This document shows positions 39,225 to 49,700 of a DNA stretch of 64,000 nt, in pieces. The DNA is from Tritrichomonas musculus (Eukaryota; Parabasalia; Tritrichomonadida; Tritrichomonadidae), in the NCBI GenBank assembly GCA_039105265.1, contig JAPFFF010000001.1, forward strand, positions 5,208,001 to 5,272,000, read 5' to 3'. Both the position numbers and the translations under genes were made by a program. The notes under the pieces were generated by a model. The model ran no database searches. It saw nothing but the letters and a program-made list of their open reading frames with translations, and was not told where the DNA came from. Every line of letters starts with the position of its first letter. The first letter of the stretch is position 1.

Positions 39225-42200
39225 TCATTCCTTTATTATTTTTGTTTCTGATGGAAAAGCAGAATTAGCAATTGAAGTCACGGAAGAAGGAATTTTTATT
39301 TCCTTCAAAGAAGAGCAAGAAGCGAAAGCGGAATCACCAATAGAAGTCACAGAAGAAGGTATTATCACATGCATTAATGATGAACAACCTTTGAAAGTAG
39401 AATGCTGAATTGAAGATATTGAATTTGGAATTTCTATTTCTTTCAATGCTGAGCAACCACAAAAAGCGCTATTTCCAATTGATTCCAGTGAGGAATGAAT
39501 CAATACCTGCGAGAGGGAAGTGCATCCTTCAAAGCAATAATTACCGATTGATTTAACAGAGGCAGGAATTGACAACTTTTTCAAAGCCGTGCAACCTTTG
39601 AAGGCAAGATTACCAATTGACGTTACAGAAGAAGGCATTTCCACTTGTTCCAACGCGGTGCACTGTCCGAATGTCCACTCTTTAATCGAGGTCACCAATG
39701 GAGGAATTGTTACTTTTGTCAGTCCAGTGCAAGAGCACAGAGCGAATGATCCAATTGATGTCAAAGATTGCGGCAATTCAATAGTTTTCAATAAAACACA
39801 TCCAGAAAAAGCATGATCACCTATTGCTGTTATTGATGAGTGAATTGTCACTTTTGAAAGTGATGTGCAACCACTGAAAAAGTAGTCATCAATTATTGTT
39901 ATTGATGAAGGTATTGTCACTTCTTTAAGCGACTCGCATCCTTCAAAAATGTATGATCCAAGTGACTCTAAAGAAGTCGGAAATGTCGCCTTTTCAAGTG
40001 ACGTGCATCCACTGAAAAATAAGTCACCAATTGACGTTATTGATGAAGGCAATATCACTTCTTTAAGCGACTTGCATCCTTCAAAAACTCTCGATCCAAG
40101 TGATGTTACAGAAGCTGGTATTGTTACTTGTGACAGACTGTCGCATTCACTGAAAGATCCTTCGCCTATTCCTTTCACTGATGAAGGAATTTCGATATGA
40201 GTCAAATATTTGCATTTACCAAAAACTTCTTTTTCAATGAAAGTTATTGAAGGATACAATTTTACTGAATCCAATAATGGACAATTATAAAAAGCACGTT
40301 CGCCAATTGAAACTACAGAAGAAGGAATTTCAATCTGTTTAAGAAAGCGACAATCATTGAAAGCTTCTTTTTCAATCGATTTCACAGATGATGGAATCTT
40401 AACATCACTTAAATGAAAACATCGTGAGAATGTGCTCTCTTTAATTGTAGTTATGGAAGAAGGAATATCAATATGTTGTAATGATATGCAATCACAAAAG
40501 GCAAAGCTTTCAATTGATGTTACTGAAGAAGGAATTTTTATTGCTTTAAGTCCTCTGCATCCTTCAAAAGCGCCTTTTCCAATTGAAGTTACAGAAGAAG
40601 GAATTACAAAATGTTGCAGAAATACACATTCTTTAAATAAGAAGTCACTAATTGAAGCCAAAGAAGATGAAGGAGAAAGTGATATTTGAAATAGCATGAT
40701 GCATCCACTGAAAGCACCTTCTCCAATTGAAGTTACGGAAGAAGGAATTATTATTTCTTGAAGCATTTGGCATCTGCTAAAAGCATTTTTTCCAATTGAA
40801 GTAATAGAAGAAGGTATAACAACGTTAATTAATTGACTACCCATAAAACAACAATTAGGAATGCTTGATTCATGAAGTAACAAATAATAAAGAATTACAA
40901 TTTTATTTTGATATGCTGCTTCCATTAATGAAACTTTATTAAAAATACCAAATTTTAAAATTCCTTTCTCAATCATTTCTTCGTAATATTCTTCTTTCTT
41001 TTTAATGAAAAGATTTACAAGTTCTTTTGTTTCATTCTGGCATAGATTAAAAAATAAATTATTACTATCAAAGTCATTTGGATAGTAATCAAGATTGTGA
41101 GATTGAAAAATGGTTGATATGATTATTTCGTTCTTTCTTGATTCATCATCTTCATATAAAAATTGGTTTTCTATATAAAAACCGATGTTATTATGATGAC
41201 ATTTAATCGACTCAAACAAGCATTCATCATGATATTCTACTGGTGGTCGAAGAATTCGATATTCATCCAAAAGATGAATAAGACTTGCGCATTGCGAATG
41301 GATCGCAAAAAGCCATATACGAGGTTTTATACTAACTTTTTTATAATGCAAGTAATTAAATATTTTTAGGGCACCAAAAAAGGCCGAATATTCAATCAAT
41401 GTTGTATTTGGATTCATAATCAAAAATAAATTCGTCTCAAAAATTGAATGCTTTACAACTCTGTTTAACTTAATCCCACTCATTTGAACATACAAATTAA
41501 ATTCTTGGATTGAATCTTCTCGTATCAAAGAACAAATAATTGAGTCATTTTCCCCTTCATGGCGTTTTCTATCAAATTCATCAAAAACATTGGAATCTAA
41601 TGATAAAAGTTCTTTTTTGATATCTTCCGTTTTTTCTTCACCGAAAAATTTCGTGATTTCTGGATAGAAAAAGTGACAATAAGAAAATTTTTCATTCTGA
41701 TTCTGTGTGAAAATCATTTGTTCGTATATTTGGTCGTCAATCGATATGATTTTGCTTTCAAAAAGAAAAAGGAGAACTTTTAAGTTTTCTTCAAATATGC
41801 AGTATATTTCAAAATTTGAGAAGATCTGTTTGATTTGAGGAATGTAATGGATGATAATTTGAAAAATTTTTTCGAAGAATAATTTGTCATAATGATGATT
41901 ACTTGAAATATTCGCTATTAATTTAAGAAAATTTTCAAATTCTTCTCGATCTTCTTTGTGATTTTGAATATCAATTATTTCAATTAAATTTTGGAAATCT
42001 TTTTCGTTGCTATTGGGATTTTCTAGAAAAGATATAAGACTTTGATAAAGTTCTTTTTTCCAATCCAAGTATTTTTGAAATTCTTGATTAGTTGCATAAT
42101 TAAGATTTTGCTGATTTTTATCCACATTATTAGATTTTTTTAGAGGCATGTTTTGTTGTAAATTGTTACTGGTTGGCTCTGACATTAGTAATTTTGTCAA
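39225..42200 (-). CDS. BspA-like leucine-rich-repeat protein
   Basis: A 991-residue protein. Residues 1 to about 450 form a helical, Phe/Ile/Asn-rich N-terminal region of the type found in large trichomonad families (patterns such as ENDSIICSLI, NTTLIEYSAFFGALKIFNYL), related to the ankyrin-like DUF3447 proteins. Residues about 455-985 are about 23 repeats of 23 residues with the consensus IPSSVTSIGxxAFxGCxxL, the BspA/TpLRR (LRR_5) type, known in bacteria and hugely expanded in trichomonads as surface or immunodominant proteins. No signal peptide or transmembrane segment is evident here, so surface location is not shown. A second Met lies at residue 6. A CCACTTTTTCAAA motif is about 22 nt upstream of the start. 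Open and apparently intact. Confidence 0.9.
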   Translation of the reverse strand: MTKLLMSEPTSNNLQQNMPLKKSNNVDKNQQNLNYATNQEFQKYLDWKKELYQSLISFLENPNSNEKDFQNLIEIIDIQNHKEDREEFENFLKLIANISSNHHYDKLFFEKIFQIIIHYIPQIKQIFSNFEIYCIFEENLKVLLFLFESKIISIDDQIYEQMIFTQNQNEKFSYCHFFYPEITKFFGEEKTEDIKKELLSLDSNVFDEFDRKRHEGENDSIICSLIREDSIQEFNLYVQMSGIKLNRVVKHSIFETNLFLIMNPNTTLIEYSAFFGALKIFNYLHYKKVSIKPRIWLFAIHSQCASLIHLLDEYRILRPPVEYHDECLFESIKCHHNNIGFYIENQFLYEDDESRKNEIIISTIFQSHNLDYYPNDFDSNNLFFNLCQNETKELVNLFIKKKEEYYEEMIEKGILKFGIFNKVSLMEAAYQNKIVILYYLLLHESSIPNCCFMGSQLINVVIPSSITSIGKNAFSRCQMLQEIIIPSSVTSIGEGAFSGCIMLFQISLSPSSSLASISDFLFKECVFLQHFVIPSSVTSIGKGAFEGCRGLKAIKIPSSVTSIESFAFCDCISLQHIDIPSSITTIKESTFSRCFHLSDVKIPSSVKSIEKEAFNDCRFLKQIEIPSSVVSIGERAFYNCPLLDSVKLYPSITFIEKEVFGKCKYLTHIEIPSSVKGIGEGSFSECDSLSQVTIPASVTSLGSRVFEGCKSLKEVILPSSITSIGDLFFSGCTSLEKATFPTSLESLGSYIFEGCESLKEVTIPSSITIIDDYFFSGCTSLSKVTIHSSITAIGDHAFSGCVLLKTIELPQSLTSIGSFALCSCTGLTKVTIPPLVTSIKEWTFGQCTALEQVEMPSSVTSIGNLAFKGCTALKKLSIPASVKSIGNYCFEGCTSLSQVLIHSSLESIGNSAFCGCSALKEIEIPNSISSIQHSTFKGCSSLMHVIIPSSVTSIGDSAFASCSSLKEIKIPSSVTSIANSAFPSETKIIKE

Positions 42201-42221
42201 AATTAACTTTTTAAGTTTATA

Positions 42222-42234
42222 TTTGAAAAAGTGG
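42222..42234 (-). promoter_or_regulatory. Putative core promoter of the BspA-like gene
   Basis: CCACTTTTTCAAA on the minus strand, ending 22 nt before the start codon. The identical 13-mer precedes the amidase gene. TCA within a T-rich context fits the trichomonad initiator style. Confidence 0.5.
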
Positions 42235-42260
42235 GTTTATTAAGGGGGGACTTTACAAAT

Positions 42261-42413
42261 ATAAATAATGTTATCTACGTTTCAAATATTCCCTTCCCGA
42301 TCTTCCCGAAGTATTCAATTACACTTTTAAATTCAATAAATAATGTTATCTACGTTTCAACTTGGCTATAATTAAGAAGTTGATAATTACACTTTTAAAT
42401 TCAATAAATAATG
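42261..42413. repeat. Partial direct repeats
   Basis: TAAATAATGTTATCTACG occurs near 42262 and 42339, and AATTACACTTTTAAATTC at 42317 and 42385, giving two overlapping spaced duplications of about 77 and 68 bp in the spacer between the divergent host genes. Confidence 0.65.
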
Positions 42414-42527
42414 AGCCACGAGTTTAACACTACTTTTCACTCAGAGATTAATCCAGATAAAAAATCGCGGTACTGATTAACCAAAAGAGACTTTTTGTAA
42501 GTACATTCAAAAATTGAAAGAAAATAT

Positions 42528-42607
42528 TTTTTACCGAGGCTACATACCTCCTAGCGGGCGTCGAGCGAAGCCGAGACCCCGCGGCTGGCGGTAAGAATCG
42601 GTAAAAA
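42528..42607. other. GC-rich hairpin in the intergenic spacer
   Basis: A perfect 10-bp outer stem, TTTTTACCGA (42528-42537) with TCGGTAAAAA (42598-42607), encloses a GC-rich core whose GCGGG (42554-42558) pairs with CCCGC (42578-42582). The base composition contrasts strongly with the surrounding AT-rich DNA. It could be a small structured RNA gene, a palindromic repeat or an element remnant. Confidence 0.55.
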
Positions 42608-42936
42608 TTATGTACCATAAAAAGATTTAAAAATCTTTTAATTTTTTTTTTTTCTCAGATAAAAAAATTGAAAGGTAAAATTATTCTCATTCAATTATTT
42701 GAATATCTGTACCAAAATCGCCTACAAGGGAGCAAATTATGATTTTGCCATTAATCTAATTAAAAGAAACTGAAAATATTTTATTAAATTTATTTATATA
42801 TAAAATATTAATATCTAAATTATAAGATATTTATTATTAATCTTTTTTTAATGAGATATTATAAAAATGGTTTAAGATTTTAAATTAAATTCAAAAAGTT
42901 GTTAAATTTTTCGTAAATTTCCAAAAATTTAAAAAT

Positions 42937-42949
42937 CCACTTTTTCAAA
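42937..42949 (+). promoter_or_regulatory. Putative core promoter of the amidase gene
   Basis: CCACTTTTTCAAA, identical to the motif in front of the BspA-like gene, ending 50 nt before the start codon. Confidence 0.5.
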
Positions 42950-42999
42950 GTAAAAACGAAAGAAATTTCCAAACGTCAATCAAAATTTTCCATATATTA

Positions 43000-43755
43000 A
43001 TGGAGACAATTTTATGTATTGATGCAGGGCATGGTGGTGAACAAAGTGGAGCAACTCGTGTATATGATGGAAAAACAATATACGAAAAAGATATAAATTT
43101 GAAAATTGCATTATTGCTTGAAAAAGAATTACAAAAATATCAAAATATCAAAATAATTCAAACTAGAACAGAAGACACTTTGGTTGGTTTAATAGAACGT
43201 AATCAAATAGCAATTGATAATAAAGCAGATTATCTTATTTCTCTCCATAATAATGCAGCTCCAAACCCAGAAGTAAAAGCAAAAGGATGCATGTTATTAT
43301 CCACATCTAGCCATTACCAACCCAAAGAATCGAAAGTACCTAGTATTTATGAGTCATCAAAAAGACTATCATTATCAATCGTTTCAAAACTCCAAAACTT
43401 AGGTATTCATGTATCAAGATATCTAGATCAAGGAATATATTTTAGATTACATTGTCCTGCTGAAGGAGCTAGTTCTACCCTCTATTATCCAGATGGAAGT
43501 GTTGCTGATTATTATTCTATAGTGAGAAATGGAGTTATTTCTGGGATTCCTTCTATCATTGTTGAACATGCCTACCTTGATAATGAAGAAGATTACCGCA
43601 ATTATCTTGAAACAGATGAAAAACTTTCATTGCTTGCAAAAGCCGATGCTGAAGGAATCGCTATGGCCCTTGAATTGACTAAGAAGAATGAATATAAAGA
43701 AGAGATTTATAAGGAAAGAGAAAATTTAACTGGTGGTTCATTAGTTTCTGTATAG
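43000..43755 (+). CDS. N-acetylmuramoyl-L-alanine amidase (Amidase_3 family)
   Basis: A 251-residue enzyme expected to cut the amide bond between N-acetylmuramic acid and the stem peptide of bacterial peptidoglycan. The Zn-amidase signature is complete: His11 in IDAGHGG, Glu29 in YEKDINLKI, His83 in SLHNNA, and the catalytic-type Glu189 in IVEHAYLDNEED. The domain fills the protein, with no cell-wall-binding repeats. No signal peptide is seen, so export would need another route. Eukaryotes do not make peptidoglycan, and related genes are bacterial, so acquisition by lateral transfer from a gut or mucosal bacterium is likely. AT-rich codon use and a host-like promoter motif indicate that it is adapted to this genome. 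A role in killing or digesting bacteria is inferred. Confidence 0.9.
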   Translation: METILCIDAGHGGEQSGATRVYDGKTIYEKDINLKIALLLEKELQKYQNIKIIQTRTEDTLVGLIERNQIAIDNKADYLISLHNNAAPNPEVKAKGCMLLSTSSHYQPKESKVPSIYESSKRLSLSIVSKLQNLGIHVSRYLDQGIYFRLHCPAEGASSTLYYPDGSVADYYSIVRNGVISGIPSIIVEHAYLDNEEDYRNYLETDEKLSLLAKADAEGIAMALELTKKNEYKEEIYKERENLTGGSLVSV

Positions 43756-43900
43756 GAAAGAGAAAATTTATTCCAACGATTAAATTTCTCAGAAAATTTA
43801 ATTCAAATTAATTCTTTATATAATAGTAATAAAATTATCATAATTAATATACACAAAATTAATTATAAATATTGGTATATTTATTTTATCAAAATGTCTA

Positions 43901-44398
43901 TCAGGAGTCGAGATTTCCCTTTTTAAAATTCACTGACTCTGTTTAAACAAATTTTTCTTATTTCTTATCATAAAGTTGTTATTCGAGTACCAATTTATAA
44001 TATTTTTTCAGGATTTTTGATTTTTATCATTAAATAATAGTTAAGAAGTATGTATGAAATATAATAACTTACTCAATAGAAATATTTGTTTATCATATAT
44101 CAACAATTTTAAAAATACATTCTTTGTATGTGAAAATTCACTATTTAGAATTTGTTTCTATTTCTACAAGGAAGAATTCAAATTAAATTAAAAAAAAATT
44201 GACTTATCTAATATGAAACAATAAGATTTACTTTTTTTCATTTTTTAACGACATTTTATCAATTTCTTAATTTTTAATCTAATTTTGTATATATGTGTTT
44301 ATTTAATCTATCATTTTTCTCATTGTTTATATGGAAAATGTTTTTGATTATTTCAAACAAAGCTTCAGAAATTTAAAAAGAGCACTCTCGACTCCTGA
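43901..44398. mobile_element. MITE-like element with TA flanks
   Basis: TCAGGAGTCGAGA at 43901 is inverted at the right end (TCTCGACTCCTGA, ending 44398). Similarity continues imperfectly inward for about 50 bp (CTTTTTAAA and GTTT-AAA blocks). A TA dinucleotide flanks each end. The 498-bp interior is AT-rich and non-coding. Size, TIR and TA flanks fit a non-autonomous Tc1/mariner-type element. Confidence 0.6.
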
Positions 44399-44902
44399 TA
44401 GATAATTTTCAAAAATAAGATATAATTTATATATAAAATGACTTATAGATTATTTTTAATTAAATATTTTTATTCATATGAAAAAAATTTCTATCGTTGG
44501 ACTACCTATGTTTCGGTTTAAATTTCTTGATAATAAAAAGAGAATGAGTAAATACCAATTTGTTTGCTGTGCTCAAAGTTTATAAGAGTCTCATGTGCAA
44601 ATCATACTTTTGATCAACAATTTATCAAATATGTGTCAAGCTACTAGCTGGAGTCTTGATACCAAAGCAATTGGTGCAGATTGACTCAGGAAAATTAATG
44701 TTTCTATCGCAAAAATCAGTTTTTTATTCAATATTATCTAATACATTTTTATTTCGAATAATACTTTTTAACAAGTGACACTGTTTTTTGAATATCTTTC
44801 ATTATTTATCATGATACGAAAGATCATTTATTTTATTTTTTCTGCATTCTTAATATCCACGTATTCATTAATAAAATCGTTTTCAAAATAATTCTATTCA
44901 AT

Positions 44903-45309
44903 GGACAATCGTTTTTTTCTACGCCACTTTTTGAATGGTTTTTCTATCCGTGAATAGCTATTCATGGAAAGTAAAAAACCGCCATCATAAGGTGAAATTT
45001 AACTTACTCTGTTAAGAAAATTAACCAAAAAAATCGTAAATTTAAATATTCTCTTAAAATAAAACTATTTGCTTTTTTTGATATAATTTTTTTTTATTTT
45101 TACATAATTTTTCAGGAATATACGCACCAGTGATCACCACAGGGCTGCACAAAGCCGAATCAGGCTCCTTGAATTGCTGGATGAATCGGGAAGCCATTTG
45201 AACAAAATATTTATGCATTATTTAGCAAAAATTGAATAAAAAATGTATAAAAAAGTATTCAAAAAGTTCAAAAGTTTTCAAAAAGTGGCGTAGAAAAATA
45301 CGATTCCCC
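44903..45309. mobile_element. MITE-like element with 9-bp target duplication
   Basis: The ends are inverted repeats of about 33 bp with a shared core TTTTTCTACGCCACTTTTTG. Both ends are flanked by the direct repeat CTATTCAAT (44894-44902 and 45310-45318). A 9-bp duplication is typical of MULE-type transposases. The 407-bp interior has a GC-richer patch (45118-45200) with a short minus-strand reading frame starting MASRFIQQF, possibly a remnant of the parent transposase. Confidence 0.62.
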
Positions 45310-45621
45310 CTATTCAATAAATAAATTCTGAATGAAAGAGTTTTTTTTAAATATTTTTTTATATTTTTTTTAAATATTTTTTATATGCTTTTGTTCAGTA
45401 GTTATATATTTGCCACGATTTTTGCACTTCGTTCAAAAACCGCGTCAAATATTTCCCATCCGCGACCCCAGCCCCGCCCTGTCAGGTATGATCCCCCACT
45501 CCCATTAATGATCTTCCACTGGGCTGCTCTCAGGATTCCTCTCAACGCTCTGCTAGGAAGGAGGTCCCGTATCGTTAACATCAAAAAAGCTATAGAAAAA
45601 GTTTTTAATTGTGTGGTTTAC

Positions 45622-46143
45622 TTAAAGGCAATCGTTTGCATGGCATTCAATTGGATAGTATATCCATCTTGTGTAAAATCCTATTCTATTAAATAAATGC
45701 TCTGCATATGAATCTAGAAATTGGTACATTCCTCTTTGAGGGTCCAATAGGGTCCAATCAATTGTGGTATTTGGGAAAAATTGAAAGAATCTGGTAGAAA
45801 TGCTCGTAAAAAGATTTTCATCGAAATTGAATTTACATTTGACTATATCAAGGGTTGTTTCAAACATTTTTTGTCGAATTTCGATGCATTTGTGAAGTTC
45901 ACGATAATAATTTCTGGTAAATTCTTGCTTTGGGCCAATATTGAATGGTGAATCTTGTGCAGTAACAATTTTACATAAGCTCTGGTACATATAGTCATCT
46001 TCATTTAAATCTAAATCTTCTGGGTGTTTATCGATAAGATCTGATAGGTTCTCTATTGGGTAGTTCTCTGTAGGCTCTACGTTGGACTCGGAGATGGCGA
46101 ACATAAGTAAAAATGATGTGATGAGGTGAGCACGAAAAATCAT
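45622..46143 (-). CDS. Small protein of unknown function (left-end Maverick gene)
   Basis: A 173-residue product I do not recognise. Read from the first Met it starts with a hydrophobic stretch (RAHLITSFLLMFAISES) that resembles a signal peptide. An internal Met14 (46104) is an attractive alternative start, because just upstream lies TCATCACATCATTTTTACTT, which closely matches the leader of the divergent gene at 46250. If that start is used, the apparent signal peptide is not translated. The body is acidic at first, then rich in Phe/Tyr, with a few Cys. It sits between the presumed terminal repeat and a divergent coiled-coil gene. Confidence 0.6.
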   Translation of the reverse strand: MIFRAHLITSFLLMFAISESNVEPTENYPIENLSDLIDKHPEDLDLNEDDYMYQSLCKIVTAQDSPFNIGPKQEFTRNYYRELHKCIEIRQKMFETTLDIVKCKFNFDENLFTSISTRFFQFFPNTTIDWTLLDPQRGMYQFLDSYAEHLFNRIGFYTRWIYYPIECHANDCL

Positions 46144-46228
46144 ATTTTTTATTTGGGTCCCTCATGGGGTGCCCTCTAAGTTTTTGGGGTGGAGACCGTT
46201 TACCAAAAATCTAATTTTTTCTCGTTAG

Positions 46229-46249
46229 GTCATCACATCACTTTTTTTC
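46229..46249 (+). promoter_or_regulatory. Leader/initiator-like sequence of the coiled-coil gene
   Basis: TCATCACATCAC followed by a T-rich stretch runs to the ATG at 46250. An inverted near-copy lies about 100 bp to the left, in front of the internal ATG of the minus-strand gene, so the divergent pair appears to share one promoter design. Confidence 0.5.
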
Positions 46250-46660
46250 ATGTACAGCAGGAAGCAAGATAAGCAAAGTCTTAAGGTGTTCAGAAAGACA
46301 GTACGCAGCTTTATTGAAGATACAACAAGGTTATTGGAATTAGCTGATTCATTAAACGACGACATGAAAACAATCGAAAAACTGGAATCAGAAAATCGAA
46401 GGCTCACTGAACAAAACGGCTATATAAATTCTGAAATTGGGAAAAATTCAATGTCCGATCCGAGATGGGAAATGATTGTCGAAAATGAGCTAAAAATTGA
46501 TAAAAATCAAGATAAATTGGACGATTTGAAAAAAGAAGAAGAAAAAAAGAAAGTCCAATTGGAAACAAAAGCACAAGTATTGAATCAATTTGTCGATGAG
46601 TTACGAGATTGCTTCGTTGACCCACTAAATTTGGGGGAACTAGATTATTCATCTGAATAA
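46250..46660 (+). CDS. Coiled-coil protein (Maverick)
   Basis: 136 residues, strongly charged and helical, with heptad-like spacing from about residue 20 to 110 (TRLLELADSLNDDMKTIEKLESENRRL; KKEEEKKKVQLETKAQ). No known domain is recognised. It precedes the giant gene by 48 nt in the same orientation, and a TGTTTATTTTTATT box lies in that gap. A structural or scaffolding role is only a guess. Confidence 0.7.
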   Translation: MYSRKQDKQSLKVFRKTVRSFIEDTTRLLELADSLNDDMKTIEKLESENRRLTEQNGYINSEIGKNSMSDPRWEMIVENELKIDKNQDKLDDLKKEEEKKKVQLETKAQVLNQFVDELRDCFVDPLNLGELDYSSE

Positions 46661-46708
46661 ACCATTTATTTTCACTATTTGTTGTTTTATGTTTATTTTT
46701 ATTGAAAA

Positions 46709-49700
46709 ATGACTGAAATTCAATTACCGGAATTTATTACAAATGTTAGACAAGCCACTTGTTATGATAGAACTGTAACAATTTGTGATTTTATTTACCC
46801 TGATGTAGAGTTATGTAGTTCCTTTGATGGTGAAAATGGGATTAAAATTTATTTTCCAAATGATAAAAAGCCTTATCTTGATGAAGCTGATTTTTTACTT
46901 AAAGAAATTGAGAGTGTAGGACTTCCACGTCCAGATATTACATGGGTTAGAGCACAACATTTTTTAAATCCTGATCGATACCTACTAGAATATGAAAGTC
47001 TTGTTGGATATCTTCATATGTATTTTGAATATTTGGGTTTATCAAATACAAGATTTACTAATTTAGATTCAGGGAAAGTAAACTTAGAAACATTTTTGAG
47101 CGATTATACCTCAACAGTAGAAGATCCTGACAATCATTATGAAGAAATAATTGGAGATTTCAGAACACAAAAAGAAGCAGATGTGAGACGAATTTTTAAA
47201 GGAGTGTTTCTTGATATTGAATCAGTTCCACTTCCAGAAGAACAAACAATTTATATGATGTTATTTAATTACAAAGAAGCCAGAATATATTATGAGTTTT
47301 TACAACATTGGTATCATTATGATAAAAAGTTAGAGTTAGATAAACCTTGGTATCAAATAATTTCTGAATTGGCAAATGTTCCTTCCTTATTAAGAGGAAT
47401 TCGAAATCATATCTATGACAAAAAATATCAAACAATTATTCAAAAATACTCTGGGCTGCTCTCAAGTATATTTTCAAACGAAAATTTTATATCTGGCTTG
47501 ACAACTCTCGTAGATGATCAAGATTTGAAAAATAGTATAAATGATCTAGAAAATTTGATTAGAAGACAAGAAACAGATGAAAACGGAAATATCATTGAAA
47601 TATTTCCAAAAGAAGCAATTTCACCTGAACCTATTGACTATATTGAATGTATTGTCTTATATCCGAATCAATATCCAGCAACCAAACAAACAATAAAAGA
47701 TATAGTGACTGAAATCAATGAACTTCCAGATCATGGAGTTCAAAATGGAGATTTGTTATTAACAATTGCTCTCATAAAGATTTGGAATTCTGGAAAACGT
47801 TGGCTTTTACCAAATGAGGTCTATGATACAATAATGGAATTTGTGAAACAATTACAAGCAAAAAAATTAACTGATTGTAATGCTCTTCGAGATGAAAAGA
47901 TATTTCCAGAGGTTCATCAAATGCTTCAAACATTTTCCAATTCGTGGGGTCAAACTAAAGTTTTTTGGACTCGACAAATTAGTGCAGAACTCGCCGTGAA
48001 AAAAATAATGATTGGAAATACAGAATTGAAACAACGGGCACAAGATTATACAGAAATATTATTAAATTTACAAAAGGTAGAAAATATAGACCGTAAGGCA
48101 ATAGAAGATTTCATATCAGTGAAAGTGATGGAATATCAAAGCAAAATGCAAACCGAAAATTATGCAATGATATATCATCAAATAATATTTGATATCATTG
48201 GTGAAATCAAAAAAATAAATAAAGAAATGGGAAATAAATTAGAATCTGGTTTTACGAATGAAGTTAATTTATTCAAAGAAAGTTTAAATAGATGGGCATA
48301 TATAACAGAATGGGTTTATCAATTCGAACATAATCCAGCGAATCAAACAAAAATTGCAACAGAGGCATGGTCAGAATATCCATTATCAAATGAGGCAATT
48401 CATAAAATAAGAAATTATTATGGAGAAAGAAATATCATTCATGAATATCGTTATTGGCTTGGTGAATTAGCATATTTGGAAGCAATGTTTCATCTATATA
48501 ATCAAAATTGGAATTATACTTTAGAGAACTTCGTTGAGAAATTTGAACTTTTGATTAAACGAGATGAAATAGAAAATGAAGCATTGTGTGAAATTGAACT
48601 CCCTAAACAAATTCAAAATCTTCAACAAATTGAAGCTAAGACAGGTCAGAAACAAGAATATCTACATTCAGAAATAGGTTTGCAAAATTTGAAAACTTTT
48701 ACTAAGACAATGTTAATTCGTCAAAAATATTATATATTTCGTCAAATTTATTCAGATTTCATCAAGAAAAATGTAGGAATAGAATCTCGAGTAATGAATG
48801 AATTTTTACAAAGACGTTTAGAAGAACGAAAGAAAGATGAAAAACAATCTGCGAAAGAAATGCAAATTCAATTCGATTTAGAAGATGCAGCAGAAAATGC
48901 TGGCGTTGAAACTGAGCAATTAGTTCCAGAGGATCAACAATTGATGAATCCTCAATTAAATGAAGATGAGATTTTAAATGAGGAAGATGAATCAAATTGG
49001 GTCAATAATTGCATGCAATTTATTACAAATGCTAAACAATTTTGGCAGACTTATTGTGAAAATAAAAATAATTTAATTCCTTTATTTCATTTAGATGCCA
49101 ATCAACTTGGAATAATTCATATACTTAATCAACAAAGAAATTTGATAAATGATAAATCAAATATAAATGAACGAGCATTTCAACAACATATCGAATCATT
49201 AGCTCCTCAATTCTATGAAATAATAAAGAAAAAATGTGTAATTGAATATGTCAGATGGAAAAGAAATGTCCCTCCATCAAATATTGATGAAGAAATAAGT
49301 AGATATAATGTTCAAGCAAATGATGAAAACTCAATTAATCGAATAGTTGATTTATTTCGTTCGGATTTTTTAAAATATAAACCAAAATTACAGAAATTAT
49401 ATGACTTCTTAATACTAAAAACGAATTTACCTGATTTTGATGATTGGTCAAATTCAATATGGATAGAAACAGAATTAGAACAAAATTTGAATGAATGGAT
49501 TCAAAAGAAAAACGAAGAAACACTTTATCTTGATGATTATCAAAAGTATTTCAGTCAAGTTGTTGCTTTATTGCGTCAAGGATTAGATAAGTATAATATC
49601 AAAATTGAAAAGATTCGAAAGATTGCAAATCAATTATTTCCAAATGATATTAATTTATATGTCACCAAAGATAATGATGATTGGAAACAAAATATGAATG

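Larger units (their letters stand above)
43756..45396. other. AT-rich intergenic DNA with two MITE-like elements
   Basis: No protein-coding gene is supported. It contains the inverted-repeat elements at 43901-44398 and 44903-45309; the rest is low-complexity AT-rich sequence. Confidence 0.65.

Noticed and set aside
45385-45696. Plus-strand 103-codon ORF and the opposite 60-codon ORF
   Set aside because: Located in the GC-rich candidate terminal repeat, Arg/Pro-biased, with no domain, and conflicting with the better-supported minus-strand gene.
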